DNA of 64,000 bases, from the NCBI RefSeq assembly GCF_029889905.1, contig NZ_JARANZ010000010.1:62001-126000 (forward strand), written 5' to 3'. Positions 9,281 to 16,579 of this stretch are shown one piece after another. The stretch comes from Chromohalobacter sp. 11-W. GTDB taxonomy: Bacteria > Pseudomonadota > Gammaproteobacteria > Pseudomonadales > Halomonadaceae. The notes beneath the pieces are model-generated. The model made no database searches and had not been told where the DNA came from. It saw only the letters and a program-made list of their open reading frames with translations. Positions within the stretch are counted from its first letter, which is position 1. Each line of letters opens with the position of its first letter. The translations under genes and the position numbers were made by a program.

Positions 9281-9985
9281 CTATAGTGCGAGTTGGCGAA
9301 TCAGATACGCTTCGGCGAATGCTCGGTAACGCTCGCCTTGCAATTTCGTGGGGCTAAGCATGGCCACAATGGTCTGGCGACGTAGGCGGGCGTCTTGCGG
9401 CAAGCGTTTGACGTGGGTGTCGATCCAGACGATCTCGCCAGCGTCATCGAGCAGCAAGTTGCCATAATGAAAGTCGCGATGATAGTAGCCGTGACGAATC
9501 AAGGCCACGGCGTCGTCACATACGCGTTGCAGGAATGCCAAGCGTGCGTCTTCTTCCTGGCGGCGAAAGTAATCCGCGCCGGACTCGCCTCGGTCGAGAT
9601 GTTCCATGGCCAGCAGTGATCCCAACGGATTGAAGGGGTTGAGGGCCACGCCGACACCACGACACTCGATGGCGCGCAGTCCAGCCCGGCGGATGCAGGT
9701 GTTGGCCCGCCATTCCTTGAGGGCATCGAAACCGCCGAGCAGACGCTTCTCCAGGATATCGCGAATCCACCATTTGAAAGGGTGACGCTGCACGACGTAT
9801 TTGTCGGCCACCAGTTTGAATAGCGTATTCGACGCCTCATCGAGAAAGAAGCGACTGCTGCCTACCGCTTCCATTTGTCGAGTCGTGCCGGGTTGCGACA
9901 ACGCGAGGTGGGAAGTGAACGCAAAGCGTGTGCGCATGTAATACCAGCGAGCAACGCCATTGAGCGAGACACGATACAACGGCAT
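9281..9985 (-). CDS. lipopolysaccharide kinase family protein (InaA/WaaP-like)
   Basis: Small protein-kinase-fold enzyme of the Kdo/WaaP-InaA type, expected to phosphorylate a core LPS sugar. The catalytic loop HRDFHYGNLL (about residues 166-175) with the following metal-binding D (WIDTH) is visible. The ATG at 9985 gives 234 residues. The frame stays open to a TTG at 10051, which would add 22 residues with no good ribosome site, so the 5' end is uncertain. It is cotranscribed with the downstream glycosyltransferase and divergent from manC, a coherent LPS-core context. Confidence 0.75.
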   Translation of the reverse strand: MPLYRVSLNGVARWYYMRTRFAFTSHLALSQPGTTRQMEAVGSSRFFLDEASNTLFKLVADKYVVQRHPFKWWIRDILEKRLLGGFDALKEWRANTCIRRAGLRAIECRGVGVALNPFNPLGSLLAMEHLDRGESGADYFRRQEEDARLAFLQRVCDDAVALIRHGYYHRDFHYGNLLLDDAGEIVWIDTHVKRLPQDARLRRQTIVAMLSPTKLQGERYRAFAEAYLIRQLAL

Positions 9986-10132
9986 GAGTGGCGATCCGCC
10001 TCGTTCGGGAAACAAGGCGCTAATCCTCGGGAAGCGGGGGAAGGTTGTCAAGGCGATGTATGACAGGGCTGGCGCCTGCAGTGGCGGCTGGTTACCGTAG
10101 GTTCAGAGATATGCTCGGATAAGGAAGATGCC

Positions 10133-11545
10133 ATGCTGACGCCCGTGATTCTCGCTGGCGGTAATGGAACGCGCCTGTGGCCACTGTCGCGACGCGATAC
10201 GCCCAAGCAATTCCTGGCCCTGCTTGGTGAGCGGAGCCTGCTGCAAGCGACGCTTTTGCGTTTGGAGGGGCTCGATGTGGCGCGTCCCATCGTCGTCTGC
10301 GCGGATGCCCATCGTTTTCTGGTCGCCGAGCAGTTGCGTGAAATCGACTGTGAGGCGGATATCGTGCTCGAACCCGAGGGACGCGACACCGCGCCGGCTA
10401 TCGCCATGGCGGCGCTTTGCCAGCAGGCGCGTGAAGACAGTGCGAACCGAAGCGCGCCCCTATTGGTGTTGCCTTCCGATCACCATCTCGGCGAGGTGGC
10501 GGCTTTCCACGAGGCACTGCAGACGGCGCTGCCGGCGGCGGGACGAGGTGACTTGGTGACGTTTGGCATCGTGCCGACGCGTGCGGAAACCGGCTATGGC
10601 TATCTGGAAGTCGCCGATGTCACGGCGGGTTTGCAGCCGCTTATACGCTTCGTGGAAAAACCGGATGTCGAGCATGCACGCGAATTTGCCAATGGCGGCC
10701 ATCACCTTTGGAACAGCGGTATGTTCTTGTTGCGCGGGGACCGTTACCTCGAAGAGCTGAGACATTGGCGCCCGGCCATGCATGCCTCGGTGGAGAAGGC
10801 ATGGGCCGGACGCGGCGCAGACCTCGATTTTCTACGTCCCGAGGCGGGCGCATTCGCCGAATGCGATGCCGAATCCATCGACTACGCTGTCATGGAAAAT
10901 ACCCGGGCCGGTGTCGTCATCCCCCTGGCGGCGGGATGGTCGGATGTCGGTTCCTACCAAGCACTGTGGGACGTTGCGTCGAAAGACGATGATGGCAACC
11001 TGCTGCGCGGCGACGTCATCGCGGAAGACACGCGAGACGCCTGGGTGCAGTCGCAGTCGCGCCTGGTCGCAACGCTCGGGATCTCGGATCTGGTCGTCGT
11101 TGAAACCGCTGACGCCGTACTGGTAGCGGATCGACACCGCGTCCAGGACGTCAAAACCCTGGTCGCGCGTCTGCAATCGCTCGGGCGTCAGGAAGGCATC
11201 GCGCATCGACGTGCCTATCGCCCCTGGGGCAGCTACGAATGCGTCGAGCAGGGCGCACGCTTTCAGGTCAAGCATATTCGCGTACATCCTGGCGCCCGCC
11301 TGTCGCTGCAACGCCATCATCATCGCGCCGAGCACTGGATCGTGGTCTCGGGAACGGCGCGTGTTACCCGGGGTGACGAGGTTTTCCTGTTGGGTGAAAA
11401 CCAGTCCGCATATATCCCACTAGGTATCGCACATCGTCTGGAAAATCCCGGTCGCATCGAACTGGAACTCATCGAAGTGCAAAGCGGCGCCTATCTCGGT
11501 GAGGACGATATCGTGCGCCTCGATGACGATTATCGGCGCGACTGA
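10133..11545 (+). CDS. manC: mannose-1-phosphate guanylyltransferase / mannose-6-phosphate isomerase
   Basis: 470-residue bifunctional type II enzyme (ManC/AlgA/XanB) making GDP-mannose. The N-terminal nucleotidyltransferase has GGNGTRLWPLSR (residues 9-20), a conserved PKQF and FVEKPD. The C-terminal cupin (about 350-470) has RPWGSYE and the metal-binding QRHHHRAEHW of phosphomannose isomerase. The length is normal. AAGGAAG precedes ATG 10133. It is divergent from the LPS kinase and supplies GDP-mannose for surface glycans. The AT-rich island begins just after its stop. Confidence 0.94.
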   Translation: MLTPVILAGGNGTRLWPLSRRDTPKQFLALLGERSLLQATLLRLEGLDVARPIVVCADAHRFLVAEQLREIDCEADIVLEPEGRDTAPAIAMAALCQQAREDSANRSAPLLVLPSDHHLGEVAAFHEALQTALPAAGRGDLVTFGIVPTRAETGYGYLEVADVTAGLQPLIRFVEKPDVEHAREFANGGHHLWNSGMFLLRGDRYLEELRHWRPAMHASVEKAWAGRGADLDFLRPEAGAFAECDAESIDYAVMENTRAGVVIPLAAGWSDVGSYQALWDVASKDDDGNLLRGDVIAEDTRDAWVQSQSRLVATLGISDLVVVETADAVLVADRHRVQDVKTLVARLQSLGRQEGIAHRRAYRPWGSYECVEQGARFQVKHIRVHPGARLSLQRHHHRAEHWIVVSGTARVTRGDEVFLLGENQSAYIPLGIAHRLENPGRIELELIEVQSGAYLGEDDIVRLDDDYRRD

Positions 11546-11587
11546 TAGAGAACGTTTTGTATCAGGAGCCATGATCAAGCGGAGAGA

Positions 11588-11604
11588 CTTAATCAGCCCT
11601 TAAG
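11588..11604. promoter_or_regulatory. PmrA-type box upstream of dgkA
   Basis: The direct repeat CTTAAT-CAGCC-CTTAAG fits the PmrA consensus YTTAAK-N5-YTTAAK at all positions. It ends 51 nt before the dgkA ATG. Five further such sites lie in this window, at similar distances from lipid A genes and from the response regulator. Confidence 0.65.
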
Positions 11605-11655
11605 GTATCGAGTCTATCCTACTAGCTTCTTTGTAAATTTGGACGTGTTGACAAA

Positions 11656-12027
11656 ATGGCTGATCTAGATAAATGGAATGGAACAGGTCTCGTACGTTTA
11701 AATAAAGCTCTTTTTTGTTCTCTAAAAGGCTTGAGTGCTGCCTGGGTGCATGAGTCGGCATTTCGTCAAGAATTAGTGGTCCTTGCATTGTTGATGCCAA
11801 TTCCTACCTTTGGGGATTACTTGCCTATAGAAAAAGCGATGATGGGGGCATCTCTCATCTTGCTATTGGTAGTGGAGCTTATAAATTCAGCTATTGAAGC
11901 TGTTGTGGATCGCGTGGGAACGCAATGGCATACATTAAGCGGCCGAGCCAAGGATCTTGGGTCAGCATCGGTTTTTATGACATTTTTGCTTGTTGTTTGG
12001 GTCTGGTTTAATATTTTAATGAAGTGA
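11656..12027 (+). CDS. dgkA: diacylglycerol kinase
   Basis: 123-residue integral membrane kinase that turns diacylglycerol into phosphatidic acid. It has three hydrophobic segments, and the family signature ELINSAIEAVVDR at about residues 73-85 contains the catalytic Glu. Length is normal for DgkA. In this setting the likely job is recycling the diacylglycerol that EptA releases when it takes phosphoethanolamine from phosphatidylethanolamine; E. coli dgkA is under BasR/PmrA control for the same reason. It is the first gene of the AT-rich island and is convergent with a PAP2 gene 10 bp away. No strong Shine-Dalgarno is seen. Confidence 0.93.
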   Translation: MADLDKWNGTGLVRLNKALFCSLKGLSAAWVHESAFRQELVVLALLMPIPTFGDYLPIEKAMMGASLILLLVVELINSAIEAVVDRVGTQWHTLSGRAKDLGSASVFMTFLLVVWVWFNILMK

Positions 12028-12037
12028 TTTCAGTCAT

Positions 12038-12817
12038 CTAGTGGTCGTTTGAAGTGTACCTTGTTACGTCACTTTGAAAGACTTTAAAGGAGTGAAGCGG
12101 CCATACTGTTAAAATGCTTGCAATAAGTATTGCGAAGTAAATGGAAGAGCTTTTATTGGTTTGGTGCTGAGAAAATTGGTGCAAAAATAGATAGAAAAAA
12201 AGGCAAGCCCATCCTGTCCCTAAAAACACCCCGCCGACAATATCAGTTAACCAGTGCGCATTCAGATAAACTCTAGAAAAGCATATAAGGAACAGTAATG
12301 AAAAGATGGTGAGGCCAGTCAATATTCTGTGTTTAACATTAAAGTGATGAGTAAATAGGAGGAGGATGCACAAGTAGAGCGTTATGTTTAATGTGGTGTG
12401 ACCACTCGGAAAAGAAAAAGTCTCCCAGTTTTCATACAGCCCCACCATTGGGCGACTTTCATGTATTAAAAACTTCAGTAGAGGAACCGTTAAAGATATG
12501 CTGGTCATGGTTAAGGCTAAAAGTATAGCGGGTGCTTTTTCTTTCCTTACGAGCATGGATATTACTATTGCTGAGGATATTATGCCCACTACGATGCCAT
12601 CACCAAGTTCAGTTATGCTTAGCATGAAGTTGAATAGAAAAGAACTCTGGTGCTGTGCAAAGAGGTTGTGTATGGTTCCATTTATTCCAGTAAACCAATT
12701 AGTAGTTTTAACTATCAATGATAGTATCAAGAAGAGTGAAAAGCATGTTGCTGAAAGTATCAAGAAAGATCTTGGTGATCTTGATGAATTGCCAGATACA
12801 GCGATTGTCTTTTTCAT
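12038..12817 (-). CDS. PAP2-family lipid phosphatase
   Basis: 259-residue polytopic membrane phosphatase of the PAP2/PgpB type. All three phosphatase motifs are visible: K-F-L-I-H-E-S-R-P, PSGHTT, and SRVYLNAHWLTDIVGG with the catalytic His. Substrates in the family include undecaprenyl pyrophosphate, phosphatidate and lipid A phosphates; which applies here is not visible. The gene is AT-rich like its neighbours, with a PmrA-like repeat 45 nt upstream. It is convergent with dgkA. The mcr-1/pap2 pairing on resistance plasmids is a known parallel. Confidence 0.9.
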   Translation of the reverse strand: MKKTIAVSGNSSRSPRSFLILSATCFSLFLILSLIVKTTNWFTGINGTIHNLFAQHQSSFLFNFMLSITELGDGIVVGIISSAIVISMLVRKEKAPAILLALTMTSISLTVPLLKFLIHESRPMVGLYENWETFSFPSGHTTLNITLYLCILLLFTHHFNVKHRILTGLTIFSLLFLICFSRVYLNAHWLTDIVGGVFLGTGWACLFFYLFLHQFSQHQTNKSSSIYFAILIASILTVWPLHSFKVFQSDVTRYTSNDH

Positions 12818-12862
12818 TTTAAAGCTCAGGTTGGAGGTGTTAAGGGGTTTTGTTTCTATAAT

Positions 12863-12879
12863 GTTAAGAGAGGCTTAAA
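12863..12879 (-). promoter_or_regulatory. PmrA-like box upstream of pap2; overlaps a hairpin
   Basis: Read on the minus strand the repeat is TTTAAG-CCTCT-CTTAAC, one mismatch from YTTAAK-N5-YTTAAK, 45 nt upstream of the pap2 start. The same bases form an inverted repeat (AAGAGAGGC / GCCTCTCTT, 12866-12888) that could also act as a weak terminator after the ArnT-like gene, which ends at 12914. The two readings are not exclusive. Confidence 0.5.
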
Positions 12880-12913
12880 GCCTCTCTTTGACGGGATTTT
12901 AGGGTGGTGATGA

Positions 12914-14635
12914 CTATTTTGTCGTGGGAGCTTCGTATAGCGGCGCAGATTTTTTATTTCCTGGGCACTGAGAAAAAGCGCTTCCGGGAAGAAGCCACCA
13001 ATGATCACTGTTTTGAATACCCAGATCATGCTTTTCGGATTGATCGATACAAGCTTCCCCTTTTGCCTGATCTGCTCGTGTTAATATCCAACGCTCATCG
13101 GGAGACTGTTTAACCCATGCGTAAGCACGTTGTAATTGTTTTTCTAATGGGGTTTTAAAGCCGAATTGCACGACGGGTTGTTGTGCTTGTAGCACAAATT
13201 CTTCATCGAAATCCGGGAGCGCCAATGAAGCGTTTTTTCCTGTTATGCGCTGAACATTTTGCATCATATCGTGAGGCGACCTGGCCGTATTCATTAGTAC
13301 ATAGCCCCATGTAGACCATGAAACCCAGAAGGCCAGCATCCATATTACAAATATCAATATTCCACGGTGCGGTTTTAACCAGAGGATGAGGGGGATAGAC
13401 AGCGCACCAATCGTCATCCACCAATTCCAAGGCACTACTCCATAGTGCTGCGATAATTCGTTTAGGCTACTGACTCCATAACCACCTAAGACTCCTGCAG
13501 TTAGTAAAGTGCCTGAAATGGCAATGATAGTAAATGTTGCCAGATAATTGAGACCCTTTTGTTGCAATAGGCCGGGTATGGACGGCGCGACCGCCCATAT
13601 TAACAATGGGATTGTAGGCAATATATAAACGCCTCGTTTGCCTGGCGACAACGAAAAAAACAGAAGGATCAGCAATATTGCGCTTAAAGGCATCCAAATC
13701 TTAGCATCGCGTCTTCTCAATCGACGCTGCCAGTGTTTAATAAGCCATGGGAAGGCCAGTATTAGAGGTAGCCATGCCCAAGGAATGACACTGGCTAGAT
13801 AGTAATACCAAGGGTTCAAGTGATGCCATGAATTGGCATATCTTTCGCCCGTCTGTTTGAAAAGGATATTATCCCGATAAGCTGTGAGACTTGAATCGTC
13901 TCCAAATGTGGCGATCAAGACCATGGGCACGACCCACAAGCTAACCGTCAAGATAAGTAATGAAAAACCCTTTATATACTGTTTCCATGTAGGGTGATGC
14001 ACTACTCCTTGTTTATAGAATAATATCCAGCCGGGTATTAACGCCAAGGGCAGAAAGCCTACCCCCTTGGTCAATATACCGATGCCCATTGCGATCCAAC
14101 TGACATACCACCAGATATTCTTGGCGTCAATTAATGAATAGCGTAGAAACCCGTAAGCCCCTAACGTAGTAAAAAAAGTGAGAGACATATCTATTTGTGC
14201 CGTCCGAGCTTGAAGAGCAAATTGGAACGTGCTCAACAGGGCAACGCCGGCTAATAGTGCGATGCGTATACCGTAGAGTCTTTTCGTTAAATCTGCTACT
14301 AAAAAGAGAGTTCCGAAAGCAGCAAGTAGAGACGGGAGCATGAATCCCCAACGTACCGAGCCAGTTAGAGCAATACCTATTGCCATTGCCCACATGAAAA
14401 CAGGGGGTTTGTCGGGATAAATTTCGCCGGCGCGATGAGGAAACCAAAACTGACCCGTCTTAAGCATTTCGAGTGCGTTGAGTGCAAAGCGTGGTTCATC
14501 TGCTGGCCATGGATCACGTAACCCCAGTCCAATCGCTAAAATCACAAAACCGCCCAGAAAAAAAAGGCACCAAAAAAATCGGGTATGGCGAGCCACCGTT
14601 ATTGGCAAGAGCGAAAAACGCATAAAGCTATTCAC
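12914..14635 (-). CDS. ArnT-like lipid-linked sugar transferase (GT83/GT39)
   Basis: 573-residue polytopic glycosyltransferase of the ArnT / protein-O-mannosyltransferase superfamily. It has about 12 hydrophobic segments. The first periplasmic loop carries the signature RDPWPADEPRFALNALEML, with the catalytic acidic pair, and a later YPDKPPVF. A soluble periplasmic C-terminal tail lies at about 450-573. The family moves a sugar from undecaprenyl phosphate to lipid A. The gene overlaps the LAB_N gene by 8 nt, with a GT2 upstream, so the three form one operon. No arnA/B/D genes accompany them, so the sugar may not be aminoarabinose. Confidence 0.85.
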   Translation of the reverse strand: MNSFMRFSLLPITVARHTRFFWCLFFLGGFVILAIGLGLRDPWPADEPRFALNALEMLKTGQFWFPHRAGEIYPDKPPVFMWAMAIGIALTGSVRWGFMLPSLLAAFGTLFLVADLTKRLYGIRIALLAGVALLSTFQFALQARTAQIDMSLTFFTTLGAYGFLRYSLIDAKNIWWYVSWIAMGIGILTKGVGFLPLALIPGWILFYKQGVVHHPTWKQYIKGFSLLILTVSLWVVPMVLIATFGDDSSLTAYRDNILFKQTGERYANSWHHLNPWYYYLASVIPWAWLPLILAFPWLIKHWQRRLRRRDAKIWMPLSAILLILLFFSLSPGKRGVYILPTIPLLIWAVAPSIPGLLQQKGLNYLATFTIIAISGTLLTAGVLGGYGVSSLNELSQHYGVVPWNWWMTIGALSIPLILWLKPHRGILIFVIWMLAFWVSWSTWGYVLMNTARSPHDMMQNVQRITGKNASLALPDFDEEFVLQAQQPVVQFGFKTPLEKQLQRAYAWVKQSPDERWILTRADQAKGEACIDQSEKHDLGIQNSDHWWLLPGSAFSQCPGNKKSAPLYEAPTTK

Positions 14636-14915
14636 TTTTCGTTGATTTCATGTGTGTTTCATTACGGATTAAAATCATGTTACGCATGTAGATAAAAAGC
14701 CCTGCTCCTTGGCCAACGATAAACACGGGGTCTTGTCGATAAATTGCATAAGCAAAAAGCGTAGCGCCTCCGCCTAGACTTAATATCCAAAACGCGTTGG
14801 GCACAATACTGCGTCGCGCCTTCTCACTTGCAATCCACTGGACCAAGAAACGGGCCGAAAAAAAGCCTTGTCCAAGAAATCCAATAATCATCCAGATTAA
14901 GTCGTTTTTAAACAT
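14628..14915 (-). CDS. lipid A biosynthesis N-terminal domain (LAB_N) membrane protein
   Basis: 95-residue protein made only of the LAB_N domain, a small three-helix membrane module. FSARFLVQWIASEKARRSIVP at about 19-39 is the family hallmark. LAB_N proteins are usually found next to GT2 dolichyl-phosphate-sugar synthase-like genes and ArnT-like transferases, and have been suggested to help lipid-linked sugar transfer or flipping. Here it is translationally coupled on both sides: 8-nt overlaps with the GT2 upstream and the ArnT-like gene downstream. Confidence 0.88.
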   Translation of the reverse strand: MFKNDLIWMIIGFLGQGFFSARFLVQWIASEKARRSIVPNAFWILSLGGGATLFAYAIYRQDPVFIVGQGAGLFIYMRNMILIRNETHMKSTKSE

Positions 14916-15666
14916 ATTTGCCGGAGTCGTTGTCAGTAGGGTATGAATCCACCAGCGGCATTAAATTTGCCGGTAGTCGTGATCGGCGGCGCAACCACAT
15001 GACACCTAGAATATCTATAATTCCTACCCAAAGTCTGTCATGTAAACCATAGTGTGAGTGTCCGTTTTGACGTTCTCGGTGGTTTACATTCATAGAAATA
15101 CAGGTCCCTCCCTGCGCTTGAATAAGCGCAGGTATAAAGCGGTGCATATGGTTAAAGTATGGCAGTTTAAGAAACGCATTTTTGTTTATTAATTTAAGGC
15201 CACACCCGGTGTCGGGTGTTGAATCATTCAGTAGTTTGCTCCTGATACGGTTGGCGATTTTTGAAGAAAACCTCTTATGCCAAATATCACGTCTTTTATT
15301 GCGGTGCCCAGCAATTACCGTGACTGTGTTAGTGCTCGCATATTGATAAAGGATAGGTATGTCTGCCGGGTCGTTTTGTCCATCGGCATCGATAGTCGCC
15401 AACCAATCCCCTTCCGCTAGCCTTGCCGCTTGCCAGATAGACGTGCTTTGTCCGGAGCTTTTGTGGTGGCGGTATGCGCGTAGCCGTGGATTTTTCCTGG
15501 CTTCATTTGCAAGCCAATTTTGGGTGTCATCTATAGAGCCATCATCGATAACGATGATTTCGTGTTCAATTGAAACAAGTGCCTGATCAATTTCATCAAG
15601 CAACGTTGGTAAGTTTTCAACTTCATCTTTTGCAGGAATGATGACTGATAGTGTTTTTGGTCGCAT
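14908..15666 (-). CDS. glycosyltransferase family 2, polyprenyl-phosphate sugar synthase type
   Basis: 252-residue GT-A enzyme. SVIIPAKDEVENLPTLLDEI is at residues 8-27, then the IDDGS motif and the metal-binding DADGQNDP (about 91-98). Unlike ArnC it has no strong C-terminal pair of membrane spans, so it is closer to soluble dolichyl-phosphate mannose synthases. It probably charges undecaprenyl phosphate with a sugar for the ArnT-like transferase two genes downstream. It is the first gene of the operon, and a perfect PmrA-type box lies 48 nt upstream. The AT-rich composition marks it as part of the island. Confidence 0.87.
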   Translation of the reverse strand: MRPKTLSVIIPAKDEVENLPTLLDEIDQALVSIEHEIIVIDDGSIDDTQNWLANEARKNPRLRAYRHHKSSGQSTSIWQAARLAEGDWLATIDADGQNDPADIPILYQYASTNTVTVIAGHRNKRRDIWHKRFSSKIANRIRSKLLNDSTPDTGCGLKLINKNAFLKLPYFNHMHRFIPALIQAQGGTCISMNVNHRERQNGHSHYGLHDRLWVGIIDILGVMWLRRRSRLPANLMPLVDSYPTDNDSGKYV

Positions 15667-15714
15667 GATTGCATATATAAAGTAGTGGCTTTGTCTTGAT
15701 TATAAATATTTTTT

Positions 15715-15731
15715 CTTAAGGTATTCTTAAG
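15715..15731. promoter_or_regulatory. perfect PmrA-type box in the divergent GT2/pap2 promoter
   Basis: CTTAAG-GTATT-CTTAAG matches YTTAAK-N5-YTTAAK exactly. It ends 48 nt from the GT2 start at 15666, the same distance as seen for the other boxes, so it most likely serves the leftward operon. It may also act on the rightward pap2-eptA operon, 94 nt away. Confidence 0.75.
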
Positions 15732-15756
15732 CCTTTTGATGAATTTATTTGTTGCG

Positions 15757-15773
15757 CGTAAGCATGACTTAAG
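15757..15773. promoter_or_regulatory. second PmrA-like box, facing pap2-eptA
   Basis: CGTAAG-CATGA-CTTAAG, one mismatch to YTTAAK-N5-YTTAAK, ends 52 nt before the pap2 start at 15826. With the box at 15715 it gives each divergent operon its own site at near-identical spacing. Confidence 0.55.
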
Positions 15774-15825
15774 AAGTGGGGTGACATCATGAAGTATCCT
15801 TGTTATATATAAAGTTGATGTGCAC

Positions 15826-16566
15826 ATGCTCCCCAGAACTTTTTTAAAATACAGTGAATCACCTTGGGTGCCCTTGTTGAAGATGTGGGTTTTATTCACC
15901 CTGTTAATTATTGCAATAGCTTATTTTGAATTAGATTTTAGGACGGCTGATGCCGTTTACACGATGGAGGGAGGTGATTGGACGTTATCGGATTTCTGGC
16001 TGACTAAGTATGTTCTGCATGATATAGGGAAACGCTTTAGTATATCTATAGGTGTAGTGGTCTTGGTGGCAATTGTTGCAACCTTCTTTGTAGGGGCAAT
16101 GAAAAGTCTGCGTCGTCCTTTGGTGTATCTCTTTGTATCAGTTGCACTTTCCGCATTAATAGTTTCTTCTATAAAGAACAGCATTAATGTGGCATGTCCT
16201 TGGGATTTAGTACGCTACGGAGGGAATATTCCTTACGTTGGTTTTTTCCAAGAGTGGCCTTCTAAGTTTCCAGATATTGCATGCTTTCCTGCCGGGCATG
16301 CTAGTGCGGGTTATGCCTGGATTGCCTTGTACTTCTTTTTCGACTACCTCTTTGTCTCTTCTAAGTGGAGACGTTTAGGTGCAGGGGGTGCTATGTCTAT
16401 GGGCCTTCTTTTTGGTATTGATCAGCAAGTTCGTGGGGCTCATTTTTTGTCGCATGATTTGTGGACATTGATGATTAGTTTTAGTGTTTCCCGAATATTG
16501 GCGTATCTGTTTTTTGGTTTAATTAAAAATCGAAAAGTCGCTGTTGGTGATCTTGTTAATTCTTGA
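15826..16566 (+). CDS. PAP2-family phosphatase, eptA-linked
   Basis: 246-residue membrane phosphatase (GTG at 15820 is an alternative start, two residues longer). Diverged PAP2 motifs are visible: K-N-S-I-N-V-A-C-P-W-D-L, FPAGHASAGYAW, and a last motif QQVRGAHFLSHDLWT with the catalytic His. This form of the motifs is the one commonly found beside eptA/mcr genes and in LpxT/LpxE-like proteins, so a lipid A or undecaprenyl pyrophosphate substrate is likely but unproven. Its stop lies 13 bp before the eptA start, so the two are cotranscribed. Strongly AT-rich. Confidence 0.88.
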   Translation: MLPRTFLKYSESPWVPLLKMWVLFTLLIIAIAYFELDFRTADAVYTMEGGDWTLSDFWLTKYVLHDIGKRFSISIGVVVLVAIVATFFVGAMKSLRRPLVYLFVSVALSALIVSSIKNSINVACPWDLVRYGGNIPYVGFFQEWPSKFPDIACFPAGHASAGYAWIALYFFFDYLFVSSKWRRLGAGGAMSMGLLFGIDQQVRGAHFLSHDLWTLMISFSVSRILAYLFFGLIKNRKVAVGDLVNS

Positions 16567-16579
16567 GGTGAGGTCGTTT

